NCBI RefSeq assembly: GCF_030149515.1
Contig: NZ_JASBRI010000013.1
Span: 124,001-188,000, forward strand
Direction of reading: 5' to 3'
Length of the DNA: 64,000 bases
Source of the DNA: Maricaulis sp.
GTDB taxonomy: Bacteria; Pseudomonadota; Alphaproteobacteria; Caulobacterales; Maricaulaceae
Below, piece by piece: positions 26,031 through 34,792 of this stretch. Both the position numbers and the translations under genes were made by a program. How positions within the stretch are numbered: position 1 is the first letter of the stretch; each line of letters begins with the position of its first letter. The notes beneath the pieces were generated by a model. It was not told the origin of the DNA, made no database searches, and was given only the letters and a program-made list of their open reading frames with translations.

Positions 26031-27215
26031 CTAATTCGCGTTTGGACGGCCGTCATCGGTCGTGACATCGTCCCAGAACTGTTTGACTTTGTTGAAGAAA
26101 CCCGCGCTGTCAGGGTTGCAGCCCTCGCCGGACAGGTCGCAGAATTCCTTGAGGAGTTCCTTCTGCCGGTCGCAGAGATTGCGCGGGGTTTCAACAAACA
26201 GTTCGACGATCATGTCGCCGCGCGGCCCGCCGCGCAGGCGCGGCATGCCCTTGCCCTTCAGCCGCATGCGGCGGCCCGTCTGGGCGCCTTCGGGGATCTT
26301 CATCTCGGCCTTGCCGCCCTCGATCGTGGGTACCGGGATGGAACAGCCCAGGGCCGCCTGCACCATGGAGGCCGGTGTGCGGCAATAAAGGTTGGGGCCG
26401 TCGCGCTCGAAAATCTCGTGCGGGCGAACGGAAATGAAGATGTAGAGATCGCCGCGCGGGCCGCCTCGGGCCCCGGCTTCGCCCTCGCCGGCCAGGCGGA
26501 TACGGGTACCATCCTCGACGCCGGCCGGAACGGTGACGTTGAGGGTGCGGTTCTTGCGCACCCGGCCGACCCCGTCGCACTCCTGGCAGGGCGTCTTCAC
26601 ATACTGGCCGCGTCCGCCACAATGCGGGCAGGTCTGTTCCATGGTGAAAAAGCCTTGGGACCGGCGGATCCGGCCAGCACCATGGCAGGTGCCGCAGGTT
26701 TCCAGCTCGGTGCCCGGCTCATTGCCCTGCCCGTCGCAGCGTTCGCAATGCATGGCCGTGGGCACCTTGATCGTGGTGTCCTTGCCGTTGAAGGCCTCTT
26801 CCAGCGAAATCTCCAGATCAAAGCGCAGGTCGGCGCCGCGGGCCGGTCCGTGACTGCGTCCGCCACGGCGTCCGCCCATACCGCCCATACCGAAGGCCTC
26901 GCCGAAGACCTGTTCGAAAATGTCCGCGAACTCGGCCGCACCGGCCGCTCCGCCGAACGGGCCCTGACCGCCGCCCATGCCGCCATTGTGCTCGAACGCG
27001 GCATGACCCATGCGGTCATAGGCGGCGCGCTTGTCCTTGTCCGACAGGATAGCATAGGCCTCGCCGACTTCCTTGAACCGCGCCTCGGCGCCCGCGTCGC
27101 CCGGATTCTTGTCCGGATGGTATTTCATCGCAAGCTTGCGATAGGCGCTCTTGAGGGCCTTGTCGTCGGCGGATTTATCGACGCCGAGGGTTTCGTAATA
27201 GTCGCGCTTACTCAT
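26031..27215 (-). CDS. dnaJ: Chaperone protein DnaJ
   Basis: 394 aa. The J domain (residues 3-70) contains [10 protein letters not shown] with the HPD motif that stimulates DnaK. A Gly/Phe-rich region follows (about 75-130), then four zinc-binding CxxCxGxG repeats ([32 protein letters not shown]) and the C-terminal substrate domain. It is the Hsp40 partner of DnaK. The ATG shares one base with the stop of the fkbM gene, so dnaJ appears translationally coupled to fkbM rather than directly to dnaK. Confidence 0.97.
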   Translation of the reverse strand: MSKRDYYETLGVDKSADDKALKSAYRKLAMKYHPDKNPGDAGAEARFKEVGEAYAILSDKDKRAAYDRMGHAAFEHNGGMGGGQGPFGGAAGAAEFADIFEQVFGEAFGMGGMGGRRGGRSHGPARGADLRFDLEISLEEAFNGKDTTIKVPTAMHCERCDGQGNEPGTELETCGTCHGAGRIRRSQGFFTMEQTCPHCGGRGQYVKTPCQECDGVGRVRKNRTLNVTVPAGVEDGTRIRLAGEGEAGARGGPRGDLYIFISVRPHEIFERDGPNLYCRTPASMVQAALGCSIPVPTIEGGKAEMKIPEGAQTGRRMRLKGKGMPRLRGGPRGDMIVELFVETPRNLCDRQKELLKEFCDLSGEGCNPDSAGFFNKVKQFWDDVTTDDGRPNAN

Positions 27216-28078
27216 CAAATTTCACCATCGGGCAGAACCAGGATCGCGTTCTGCCGCATTTGCCGCGCCAGCGTGTATCCGTGCTGCAGGCACAGACCGG
27301 CAGCGCCGTCCTCAATCGCAGCATCGTGCCGCGTCTCTATCAGAATCATGCCAGGCCACAGCGTTCGCGGTGATTCCGCGAAGAAGGTCTTAAGAACGAG
27401 CGGTTCATAGCCCTCGATGTCCATTTTCATGACATCGACCCGCTCGATACCGGCCTCGGCGAGCGCCGCCGCCAGCGGGCGTAGCGGGACGCTTTTCCCC
27501 TCGCCGCGGGCTTCGACATGGACCTCGCCGCGATTTTTGCCGCAGGCGCTCATCCAGACCTCACCCTCTTCGGCACCGAGCGCCCAGGGCAGGACTGTCA
27601 CGGCCTCGGCATTCGAGGATTGAAGATTGAACTCCAGCCGGCGCCGGTTTTCCGGATCGGGCTCGATCGCCAGTACCTGGACCGGCTTGGCCAGCTCGGC
27701 GGCGTCGGCCAGCACCGAAAGCGTATAAAGGCCCGCATTGGCCCCGGCGTCGACAAAGACGAAAGCATCCTCGCTGTCGTGTTCTGCCAGACGGGCGCGG
27801 ATCTCGGCACGTTCGGCATTGTCCCAGGTCTTCGCACCGGCAAAGACCCGTTTTTCGCAACGATTGTCGCGCAGGTGAAGCCGGGCGAACTGGCCGGGAA
27901 AGACCTCGATATCCGCGATCTCCCGACCGCTGGACATCAGGGCGCGGCGGACCAGGGTTTCCGCCCCGCGGCGCAGGGCATCCAGAGGCAGGGAGGTGGG
28001 CAGGCGCCGCAGCCATTCGGCCGGAGCGGGAAGCGCGAAGGCGCCAAAGGGAGCAGAGATCGGGTCGGGACGGGCCAT
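27215..28078 (-). CDS. FkbM family SAM-dependent methyltransferase
   Basis: 287 aa. The SAM-binding loop [16 protein letters not shown] and the acidic [15 protein letters not shown] strand are clear; [17 protein letters not shown] is the FkbM signature. FkbM enzymes O-methylate sugars or polyketides. The ATG preceded by GGAGAG was chosen. The gene lies between dnaK and dnaJ, 63 bases after dnaK and overlapping dnaJ, where normally nothing or a short spacer is found. The product's substrate, and any link to chaperone function or to surface glycans, is unknown. Confidence 0.85.
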   Translation of the reverse strand: MARPDPISAPFGAFALPAPAEWLRRLPTSLPLDALRRGAETLVRRALMSSGREIADIEVFPGQFARLHLRDNRCEKRVFAGAKTWDNAERAEIRARLAEHDSEDAFVFVDAGANAGLYTLSVLADAAELAKPVQVLAIEPDPENRRRLEFNLQSSNAEAVTVLPWALGAEEGEVWMSACGKNRGEVHVEARGEGKSVPLRPLAAALAEAGIERVDVMKMDIEGYEPLVLKTFFAESPRTLWPGMILIETRHDAAIEDGAAGLCLQHGYTLARQMRQNAILVLPDGEI

Positions 28079-28101
28079 GGGGCTCTCCGGGGCCGGACGG
28101 C

Positions 28102-28130
28102 CCGGAGCGACGGCTTGTCCATCGCTCCGG
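28102..28130 (-). promoter_or_regulatory. Hairpin between dnaK and fkbM
   Basis: Nine-base arms CCGGAGCGA and TCGCTCCGG enclose an 11-base loop in the 63-base gap after dnaK. No T-run follows on the minus strand, so it is not a canonical terminator. It may attenuate transcription or protect the dnaK mRNA 3' end, lowering fkbM-dnaJ output relative to dnaK; this is inference. Confidence 0.45.
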
Positions 28131-28141
28131 AACACCGGACC

Positions 28142-30052
28142 TTACGCGTCCTTCTTGTTTTCGTCGTCGACTTCGGAGAATTCCGCGTCAACCACGTCGT
28201 CCTCGGAAGCATCCCCGGTGGTTTCGCCACCCTCGGAGGCTTCGGACTGCTGAGCGGCATACATGGCCTCGCCCAGCTTCATGGCGGCCTGGACCAGGGC
28301 CTGGGTCTTCTGCTGGATGGCTTCGGGGTCTTCGCCGTCCTTGACGTCCTTCAGCTCGGCCAGGGCCGCCTCGATGGCGTCCTTGTCGGCGGCCGGGACC
28401 TTGTCGCCGAATTCCTCGAGCTGTTTCTCGGTCTGATGGACCATGGCTTCGGCGCCGTTGCGGGCCTCGGCCAGGTCCTTCTTCTTCTTGTCGGCCTCGG
28501 CATTCGCTTCGGCGTCCTGGACCATCTGCTCGATATCGTCGTCCGAGAGGCCGCCGGAGGCCTGGATGCGGATCGCCTGTTCCTTGCCGGTGGCCTTGTC
28601 CTTCGCCGAGACGTTGACGATGCCGTTCGCGTCGATGTCGAACGTGACCTCGATCTGCGGCAGTCCGCGCGGGGCCGGCGGGATGCCGACCAGGTCGAAC
28701 TGTCCGAGCAGCTTGTTATCGGCCGCCATTTCGCGCTCACCCTGGGATACCCGGATGGTCACGGCGGTCTGGTTGTCGTCGGCGGTCGAGAAGACCTGGG
28801 ACTTCTTGGTCGGGATGGTGGTGTTGCGCTCGATCAGGCGGGTGAACACGCCGCCCAGGGTTTCGATGCCCAGGGAAAGCGGGGTCACGTCGAGCAGCAG
28901 CACGTCCTTCACATCGCCCTGCAGCACGCCGGCCTGGATGGCAGCACCCATGGCGACGACCTCGTCCGGATTGACGCCCTTGTGCGGGTCCTTGCCGAAG
29001 AAGCCCTTTACCGCTTCCTGGACTTTCGGCATGCGGGTCATGCCGCCGACCAGGACGATGTCGTCGATCTCGGACGCCGAGATACCGGCATCCTTGAGGG
29101 CCTTCTTGCACGGATCCAGCGTGCGCTTGATCAGATCCTCGACCAGCGCCTCCAGCTTGGCGCGGGAGAGCTTGATATTGAGGTGTTTCGGGCCCGAGGC
29201 GTCGGCGGTGATAAAGGGCAGGTTCACCTCGTAGGAGGTCGCCGAAGACAGTTCCTTCTTGGCCTTCTCGGCTTCTTCCTTCAGGCGCTGCAGGGCCAGC
29301 TTGTCCTGGCGCAGGTCGATGCCGTTTTCCTTTTTGAACTCGTCGGCGAGGTATTCGACGATGCGCATGTCGAAGTCTTCACCACCGAGGAAGGTGTCGC
29401 CATTGGTCGCCTTCACCTCGAAGACACCGTCGCCGATTTCCAGAATGGAGACGTCGAACGTGCCGCCACCGAGGTCGAAGACGGCAATCGTCTTGTTCTC
29501 TCCCTTGTCCAGACCGTAGGCGAGGGCCGCCGCGGTCGGCTCGTAAATGATGCGCAGGACTTCCAGGCCGGCGATCTTGCCGGCATCCTTGGTGGCCTGA
29601 CGCTGGGCGTCATCGAAATAGGCCGGAACCGTGATGACCGCCTTCTCGACCTTTTCGCCGAGATAGCTTTCCGCGGTCTCTTTCATCTTCTGCAGCGTGA
29701 AGGCCGAAATCTCGGAGGGTGCATATTTCTTGTCGCGCCCCTGAACCCAGGCATCGTTGTTGTCCGACGGCACGATCTTGTAGGGCACCATGTCGATGTC
29801 TTTTTTGACCGTCGGATCGTCCATCATGCGGCCGATCAGGCGCTTGATGGCAAAGAACGTGTAGTCGGGATTGGTGACGGCCTGGCGCTTTGCCGGCTGG
29901 CCCATGAGGCGCTCGCCATCCTCGGTGAAAGCCACCACGGAGGGGGTTGTCCGCGCGCCCTCTGAATTCTCGATGACCTTCGCCTGGCCGTTTTCCATAA
30001 CGGCCACACAGGAGTTGGTCGTACCCAGGTCGATGCCGATGACCTTGCTCAT
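28142..30052 (-). CDS. dnaK: Chaperone protein DnaK (Hsp70)
   Basis: 636 aa. The actin-like ATPase begins with [30 protein letters not shown] and [13 protein letters not shown] are the second and third Hsp70 signatures. The linker [19 protein letters not shown] leads into the peptide-binding domain, and the C-terminus is an acidic tail ending in ENKKDA. The ATG is preceded by CGGAGAG. The open frame continues 46 codons upstream without family character. dnaK heads a leftward dnaK-fkbM-dnaJ unit. Confidence 0.98.
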   Translation of the reverse strand: MSKVIGIDLGTTNSCVAVMENGQAKVIENSEGARTTPSVVAFTEDGERLMGQPAKRQAVTNPDYTFFAIKRLIGRMMDDPTVKKDIDMVPYKIVPSDNNDAWVQGRDKKYAPSEISAFTLQKMKETAESYLGEKVEKAVITVPAYFDDAQRQATKDAGKIAGLEVLRIIYEPTAAALAYGLDKGENKTIAVFDLGGGTFDVSILEIGDGVFEVKATNGDTFLGGEDFDMRIVEYLADEFKKENGIDLRQDKLALQRLKEEAEKAKKELSSATSYEVNLPFITADASGPKHLNIKLSRAKLEALVEDLIKRTLDPCKKALKDAGISASEIDDIVLVGGMTRMPKVQEAVKGFFGKDPHKGVNPDEVVAMGAAIQAGVLQGDVKDVLLLDVTPLSLGIETLGGVFTRLIERNTTIPTKKSQVFSTADDNQTAVTIRVSQGEREMAADNKLLGQFDLVGIPPAPRGLPQIEVTFDIDANGIVNVSAKDKATGKEQAIRIQASGGLSDDDIEQMVQDAEANAEADKKKKDLAEARNGAEAMVHQTEKQLEEFGDKVPAADKDAIEAALAELKDVKDGEDPEAIQQKTQALVQAAMKLGEAMYAAQQSEASEGGETTGDASEDDVVDAEFSEVDDENKKDA

Positions 30053-30092
30053 TGATCGTCTCTCCGTTTTTCCAAGCGGGACCGGCTCGGCG

Positions 30093-30114
30093 CATACCGG
30101 ACCTTGTTCACAAG
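30093..30114 (-). promoter_or_regulatory. Possible heat-shock (sigma-32) promoter of dnaK
   Basis: On the minus strand CTTGTG is followed nine to ten bases later by CGGTATG, about 40 bases before the dnaK start. Alphaproteobacterial RpoH promoters have CTTG-type -35 and a TAT-containing -10. The match is partial and no transcription start is known. No CIRCE inverted repeat was seen upstream. Confidence 0.3.
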
Positions 30115-30332
30115 CGTCCCGGATGCCGTTCGCCGTCCCCTTCGGGATCGTCATTGATATACCGGCGATGCCGCCGCCGGTGTGGTTCACGCTGCCGGGG
30201 AATAACCCCGCGCTTGGTGGGCGATTTAGGGAGGGCGGGCTGACAGTGCAAGTGCGTGTTCAGGCCAAGTACAGGCCGGACCGGCTCATATGATATCCTG
30301 CCGGTGCTGAGAAACCAGCGGGAGGAAGGGAA

Positions 30333-30779
30333 ATGATACGCATTCTTGCAGCAGCCCTAGGAGCAGCCGTGGTGGGCACGGCCGGCCTGGCCCAGGACGA
30401 TGATGGCGATGGCGGGGGAGATACAGGCAACAGCAATAGCGGCGATACGGGTGGCCAGACATCGACCGAGACCGGCGGCGACCTGTCCGGCGTGCGGGTC
30501 CATACCGACAGCGCGGCGGCGGATACGGCCGACAATCTGGGGGCCCGGGCGCTGACGACCGGTCGCGATGTTCAGCTCGGTCCCCGCTCCGGCAATCCGG
30601 GAAGCCGGAACCTCATGGCGCATGAGCTTGCCCACACTTTGCAGCAGCAATCACAGGCGAGCGATGGTGAGGCGGATGACGACGAGCCTTCGGCCGACGG
30701 CCGCAGAGCGGAGCAAGACGCGCGAACCCGTCGTCAGCGCCAGTCTACGCGCTCGCGGCGTGACGACCGGCCGCAATAG
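30333..30779 (+). CDS. Small secreted DUF4157-like protein with HExxH motif
   Basis: 148 aa. A signal peptide (residues 1-20, cleavage after GLA) is followed by an Asp/Gly/Ser/Thr-rich stretch (21-50), then a compact region of about 55 residues: VRVHTDSAAADTADNLGARA and LMAHELAHTLQQQ with zinc-metalloprotease-type His97-Glu98-x-x-His101. That is the DUF4157 pattern, usually found in large toxins or eCIS-associated proteins. The last 30 residues are Arg-rich and probably disordered. A strong ribosome-binding site (GGAGGAAGGG) precedes the ATG. No toxin domain is attached, so this is an isolated exported version. Function unknown. Confidence 0.75.
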   Translation: MIRILAAALGAAVVGTAGLAQDDDGDGGGDTGNSNSGDTGGQTSTETGGDLSGVRVHTDSAAADTADNLGARALTTGRDVQLGPRSGNPGSRNLMAHELAHTLQQQSQASDGEADDDEPSADGRRAEQDARTRRQRQSTRSRRDDRPQ

Positions 30780-30855
30780 GATACCGGGGCCAGCATCTGT
30801 GCGAACAAGGCGGACATGACTGGCCGCGGCGGTCGGGAATTGCCATCTTCCCGGC

Positions 30856-31497
30856 ATGTCCGAACCCGTGCTGCCCCTCCCAGGCTTTCGTCTCCTGCCG
30901 GAACATCTCAACCGCACAGCTCAGGCTGCGCTGATTGAAACTGTTGTGGCCGCCGCGAAAATCGCCCCGTTCTGGCGGCCGGCCATGCCGCGCTCCGGCC
31001 AGCCACTGTCCGTGAAAATGACCAATTTTGGCCGGCTGGGCTGGGTCACGGACAAGGAGGGCGGCTATCGCTACGAACCGGTACATCCGCTGACCGGCGA
31101 GCCCTGGCCCCCCATTCCTCCCGTCCTGCTCGACCTGTGGGCCCAGCTCTCCGGGTATTGCGCCCCGCCTGAAGCCTGTCTGGTCAATTGGTACGGGCCC
31201 GACAGCCGCATGGGTCTGCATGTGGATTGGGACGAGGAGGCGGCGGATGCAGCGGTCGTATCGGTGTCGCTGGGTGACAAGGCGCGGTTCCGTGTCGGCG
31301 GCACAACACGCCGCGGCAAGACTGCGTCCATGGTACTGTCGTCGGGTGACGTGGTGGTGCTGGGCGGCGCGGCGCGGCGCAGCTATCACGGTGTCGACCG
31401 CATCTATCCGGGCACATCGACCCTGTTGCCGGACGAGGTCTTTCCCGGCGGCGGCCGCATCAATCTGACCATGCGCCGCGTGACCCTGCCCGGATGA
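30856..31497 (+). CDS. alkB: Alpha-ketoglutarate-dependent dioxygenase AlkB
   Basis: 213 aa. AlkB oxidatively removes 1-methyladenine and 3-methylcytosine lesions using Fe(II) and 2-oxoglutarate. The iron ligands are His122 and Asp124 in LHVDWDE and His178 in SYHGVDRI; Arg201 and Arg207 in GRINLTMRRV bind 2-oxoglutarate. LVNWYGPDSRMG is the conserved strand before the HxD. Length is near that of E. coli AlkB. No Ada box or SOS box was seen upstream. A second alkylation-repair gene (the Ada/Ogt-like fusion) is elsewhere in the window, not linked. Confidence 0.94.
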   Translation: MSEPVLPLPGFRLLPEHLNRTAQAALIETVVAAAKIAPFWRPAMPRSGQPLSVKMTNFGRLGWVTDKEGGYRYEPVHPLTGEPWPPIPPVLLDLWAQLSGYCAPPEACLVNWYGPDSRMGLHVDWDEEAADAAVVSVSLGDKARFRVGGTTRRGKTASMVLSSGDVVVLGGAARRSYHGVDRIYPGTSTLLPDEVFPGGGRINLTMRRVTLPG

Positions 31498-31567
31498 GCC
31501 CGCGGAACTTTCGCCACATTCGGGCGTTGCACAGAGTGTGTTGAAGCAAACAACGGGAGACGACGCC

Positions 31568-31915
31568 ATGATCAAGTCACTGCTTATCGTCAGCGTCGCT
31601 GCGCTTGGGCTTTCTGCCTGCGGTGCGACGACCCGGGGTGCTGCCACCGGCGGCGCCATGGGTGCGGCCGCCGGTGCCATTATCGGTAACAATACGGGAT
31701 CGGGCGATGCCGAAACCGGCGCGCTGATCGGCGGTGCCGTCGGCGCTGCAGCCGGGGCCTATGCCGGGTGCCGTTCCGAGGGCGGCTGCCGCTGGAACAG
31801 CGACAATCGCTATCATTCCGAACTGTACTATGACGAGCGCGCGCGCCGCGACTACTACATCAACAGCCGTGACGGCTGCACCTATTGGCGCAACGGCGAA
31901 TACCGCGCCTGCTAG
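31568..31915 (+). CDS. Glycine-zipper lipoprotein (first of a tandem pair)
   Basis: 115 aa. The signal peptide ends in LSAC, Cys18 being the lipidation site. Residues 24-67 are a glycine-zipper region (GGAMGAAAGAIIG, then GALIGGAVGAAAGAYAG) like that of 17-kDa surface antigens and SlyB-type outer-membrane proteins. The C-terminal 48 residues hold four Cys (68, 74, 104, 115), suggesting two disulfides, and the Tyr-rich LYYDERARRDYY segment. It shares 89 of 115 residues with the following gene. A strong terminator follows it. Probable role in outer-membrane integrity; the exact function is unknown. Confidence 0.82.
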   Translation: MIKSLLIVSVAALGLSACGATTRGAATGGAMGAAAGAIIGNNTGSGDAETGALIGGAVGAAAGAYAGCRSEGGCRWNSDNRYHSELYYDERARRDYYINSRDGCTYWRNGEYRAC

Positions 31916-31940
31916 CCAATAGCCAGCACTCCACAAGGCG

Positions 31941-31973
31941 GGCGCCGGAGCGGAAGGCTCCGGCGCCTTTTTT
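31941..31973 (+). terminator. Rho-independent terminator after the first glycine-zipper lipoprotein
   Basis: An 11-base GC-rich stem (GGCGCCGGAGC with its complement), a five-base loop GGAAG, and six T residues directly after the stem. This is the clearest intrinsic terminator in the window and separates transcription of the two paralogous genes. Confidence 0.9.
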
Positions 31974-32097
31974 GCGCGAAAGGGCCGGCGGGACGGTTCT
32001 GTTCATCTCCGTGTCACGATCGCAGGTCTACGATCCGTTTCGTTCTGCCCGGTCGCCGGAATGGTAGGCGCCGGGTCAATCAGCCAGGGAGATGGCA

Positions 32098-32445
32098 GTG
32101 ATCGGACGTGTCTTTGCGATTGGGGTCGTGGCTGTGAGCCTGGCGGCCTGCGGGGCGACCACCCAGGGTGCTGTGACCGGCGGTGCGCTCGGCGCCGCGG
32201 CTGGTGCCATCATCGGCAACAATACCGGTTCCGGCGATGCTGAAACGGGCGCCATCATCGGCGGTGTGGTCGGCGCTGCGGCAGGGGCTTACGCCGGTTG
32301 CCGTCATGACGGCGGCTGCCGGTGGAATGAGAGCAATCGCAATCATTCCCAGCTCTACTACGATGAGCGCGCCCGCCGGGAGTATTATGTCGACAGCCGC
32401 GACCGCTGCACGTATTGGCGCAACGGCGAATACCGCGCCTGCTAG
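32098..32445 (+). CDS. Glycine-zipper lipoprotein (second of a tandem pair)
   Basis: 115 aa, 77 percent identical to the preceding gene and about 85 percent in the mature part. Same layout: lipobox SLAAC with Cys18, glycine zipper, four C-terminal Cys, identical last 12 residues. The GTG was chosen over an ATG two codons upstream: AGGGAGAT then sits six bases before it, and the signal peptide and protein length become identical to the paralogue. The upstream promoter region differs from that of the first copy, so the two may be expressed under different conditions. Confidence 0.82.
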   Translation: MIGRVFAIGVVAVSLAACGATTQGAVTGGALGAAAGAIIGNNTGSGDAETGAIIGGVVGAAAGAYAGCRHDGGCRWNESNRNHSQLYYDERARREYYVDSRDRCTYWRNGEYRAC

Positions 32446-32460
32446 CACTATCGGACATTC

Positions 32461-32488
32461 GCGCCGGGGCTCATTCGGGCCCCGGCGC
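32461..32488. terminator. GC-rich hairpin between convergent genes
   Basis: Ten-base perfect arms GCGCCGGGGC and GCCCCGGCGC with an eight-base loop, between the second lipoprotein and the convergent FMN oxidoreductase gene. No T-run follows on either strand, so it is at best a weak or Rho-assisted terminator. Confidence 0.5.
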
Positions 32489-32490
32489 GT

Positions 32491-34023
32491 CTAGTGTTGC
32501 ACCGGCATGTCGCGCGGCGCGTTTGCGCCCGTATCGGGCGGCAAGTAGTCGATGGCCGTCATGGGAACGGAGCGGCCGTGTTCCTGGACGAGGCGGACAT
32601 GCTTGCGCCGCAAGAGCCGCGGCTCGGCGACGCCGCAGGAATGGGCGATCATTTCCACGTGCTCGCGGATCGTGTTGGCGTATTCGGCCACACGCTCGGC
32701 CTTGTCGCTGACTACCAGGCCACGCTGCAGGCGCTTGTCATGGGTGGTCACACCGGTCGGGCAGGTGTTGCGGTGGCACTTCATCGCCTGGATACACCCC
32801 AGCGAGAACATGAAACCCCGCCCGCACTGCACGAAGTCCGCCCCGGCGGCCAGTGCCCACGCCACTGCACCCGGAATGAGAAGCTTCCCCGAGGCGACAA
32901 TGCGGATTCGCCCGCGCAGCCCGTAGCGTTCGAGAATGTCGGCGACCATGGGCAGGCTTTCCCGGATGGTCAGGCCGACATTGTCCATCAGCGCCATCGG
33001 CGCGGCGCCGGTGCCGCCATCGCCTGAGTCGACCGTGACGAAATCCGGAGCGCTTTCCACGCCGCGACGGGTCACCGCCTCGCACAAGTCCTCGATCCAG
33101 CCATAGGCCCCGATCACGGCCTTGATGCCGACCGGCTTTCCGGTGACCTCGCGGATATGTCCGATCATGTCCAGCAGGCCGTCGACATTGTCGAATTCGG
33201 GATGACGGTTGGGCGAGATCGACGCCTCGCCTGCCGGGATGCCCCGTATCTTCGCGACTTCCTTGGTCACTTTCTCGGCAGGCAGGATGCCGCCCTTGCC
33301 CGGTTTGGCGCCCTGGGAGAGTTTCAGTTCGAACATTTTTACCTGGGGCCGCGCCGCGACCTCGCGCAGGCGTTCGACGGACAGCCCGCCCTCGGAATTG
33401 CGTACACCGTATTTCGCGGTGCCGATCTGGAAGACCAGATCGCAGCCGCCTTCCAGATGCATGTCCGACAGCCCGCCCTCGCCGGTATTGAGCCAGATTC
33501 CCGACTTGGCCGCTCCGCGCGACAAGGCGCGGATCGCCGGCGTGGACAGGGCGCCATAGCTCATGCCGGAAATGTTGAAAAAGGATGGGGCATCATAGGG
33601 TTCGCGGGCAAAAGGGCCGATGCGCAGAGGTTGGGTGGCGGCCGCATGATCGTCCAGCAGGGGAAAGGCGCAATTCACGAAAATCGCCGTTCCCGGCTTG
33701 TCCATCGGCTTGGTCGAACCGAAGGGGATCGTGCCGCCCTCACCCTGGGCTGACCGGTAGACCCAGTCGCGCTCGGCGCGGTTGAAGGGCAGTTCCTCGC
33801 GGTCCATGGCGAAGAAATACTGGCGGAAGAATTCGCCCAGCGTGGTGAACAGGCTGCGGAACCGGCCAACAAGGGGGTAATTACGGCGCACAGCGTCGCG
33901 GGTCTGTGTCACATCCGCGGCATACATGACCACGGCGGCCAGCGCGGCCAGGCCCAGCGCCAGGATGAAGGCCTGCGTCAGGATGTTCATCGCATCCATC
34001 GCCCATTGCGGCAGCATCGGCAT
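32491..34023 (-). CDS. FMN-binding glutamate-synthase-like protein, membrane anchored
   Basis: 510 aa. An N-terminal transmembrane helix (about 10-34) precedes a domain like the FMN/[3Fe-4S] half of the glutamate synthase large subunit. FFNISGMSYGALS, DSGDGGTGAAP and the cysteine cluster GCIQAMKCHRNTCP, which binds the iron-sulfur centre in GltB, are present. There is no glutaminase domain and no small-subunit partner nearby. Such stand-alone proteins are widespread, usually annotated as FMN-binding glutamate synthase family, and their reaction is not established. The ATG preceded by GAGGGGA was selected. Confidence 0.85.
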   Translation of the reverse strand: MPMLPQWAMDAMNILTQAFILALGLAALAAVVMYAADVTQTRDAVRRNYPLVGRFRSLFTTLGEFFRQYFFAMDREELPFNRAERDWVYRSAQGEGGTIPFGSTKPMDKPGTAIFVNCAFPLLDDHAAATQPLRIGPFAREPYDAPSFFNISGMSYGALSTPAIRALSRGAAKSGIWLNTGEGGLSDMHLEGGCDLVFQIGTAKYGVRNSEGGLSVERLREVAARPQVKMFELKLSQGAKPGKGGILPAEKVTKEVAKIRGIPAGEASISPNRHPEFDNVDGLLDMIGHIREVTGKPVGIKAVIGAYGWIEDLCEAVTRRGVESAPDFVTVDSGDGGTGAAPMALMDNVGLTIRESLPMVADILERYGLRGRIRIVASGKLLIPGAVAWALAAGADFVQCGRGFMFSLGCIQAMKCHRNTCPTGVTTHDKRLQRGLVVSDKAERVAEYANTIREHVEMIAHSCGVAEPRLLRRKHVRLVQEHGRSVPMTAIDYLPPDTGANAPRDMPVQH

Positions 34024-34129
34024 GTTCGCTAATCCCCTCGTCGAGACCGGCGCATCATGCATCGCCGCGGCTTCCCTTGCGAGAGGTCCGGCGCGAATTG
34101 TCGGACCTGTGATGGGATGTGAGGCGGGA

Positions 34130-34783
34130 TCAGGCCTTCACGTCGACCCCGTCGCCCGGCGCCTGCGGGCCGCCATCGCCGTCGCCGGACGGGCTGCCGG
34201 CCGAAACCGCCACCATGGCTGCACGCAGGGTGCGCTGGCCGATGACGAAACCGGTCTGCATAACCGAGGCGATCTTGCCGGACGGCTGGTCCGAAGGGAT
34301 CTGGGCCACGGCCTGGTGAAGATGCGGGTCGAAAGCGTCGCCGGGGGCCGGATCGACCTTTTTCACACCGTGCCGCTCCATCTTGGAGAGCATGGCCTTT
34401 TCGGTCATTTCCACGCCCTCGACGAGATTCTTCACCGCGTCGGGGGCATCGTCGAGCTGGCTCTGGTCCACAGCGCCAATGGCCCGCGACAGGTTGTCGG
34501 CCACGTCCAGCATGTCCTTGGCGAAGCTGGAGACGGCGTAGTCGCGCGTATCCTTGACCTCCTTCTCGGCCCGGCGGCGGGTATTTTCCGCCTCGGCCAG
34601 GGCGCGCAGCAGCTTGTCGCGCATGGCGTCGAGTTCCGCCGTCAGCTTGGCGATAGCCTCTTCCGGCGTGGTCTCGCCCGATCCGGCCTCGGCGCCGTCC
34701 CCGGCGGTCTGCGTGTCGGTTTCGGCCTCCGGCGCGGTCTCGTTCGTACCGGCCTGGGTCTCGTTGTTGTCGGTTTCGCTCAT
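34130..34783 (-). CDS. grpE: Nucleotide exchange factor GrpE
   Basis: 217 aa. An acidic, Thr/Glu-rich N-terminus (1-40) is followed by a long coiled coil (about 42-100, with ENTRRRAEKEV) and the C-terminal beta domain with HGVKKVDPAPGDAFDPHLHQAV, the GrpE signature. It promotes ADP release from DnaK. It follows hrcA by nine bases in a leftward hrcA-grpE operon, distant from dnaK-dnaJ. Confidence 0.96.
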   Translation of the reverse strand: MSETDNNETQAGTNETAPEAETDTQTAGDGAEAGSGETTPEEAIAKLTAELDAMRDKLLRALAEAENTRRRAEKEVKDTRDYAVSSFAKDMLDVADNLSRAIGAVDQSQLDDAPDAVKNLVEGVEMTEKAMLSKMERHGVKKVDPAPGDAFDPHLHQAVAQIPSDQPSGKIASVMQTGFVIGQRTLRAAMVAVSAGSPSGDGDGGPQAPGDGVDVKA

Positions 34784-34792
34784 TTCAGGTCT

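Noticed and set aside
27518-29965. An 815-codon plus-strand open frame opposite fkbM and dnaK
   Set aside because: Fully antisense to dnaK, low-complexity in composition and without motifs; a mirror effect of dnaK codon usage.
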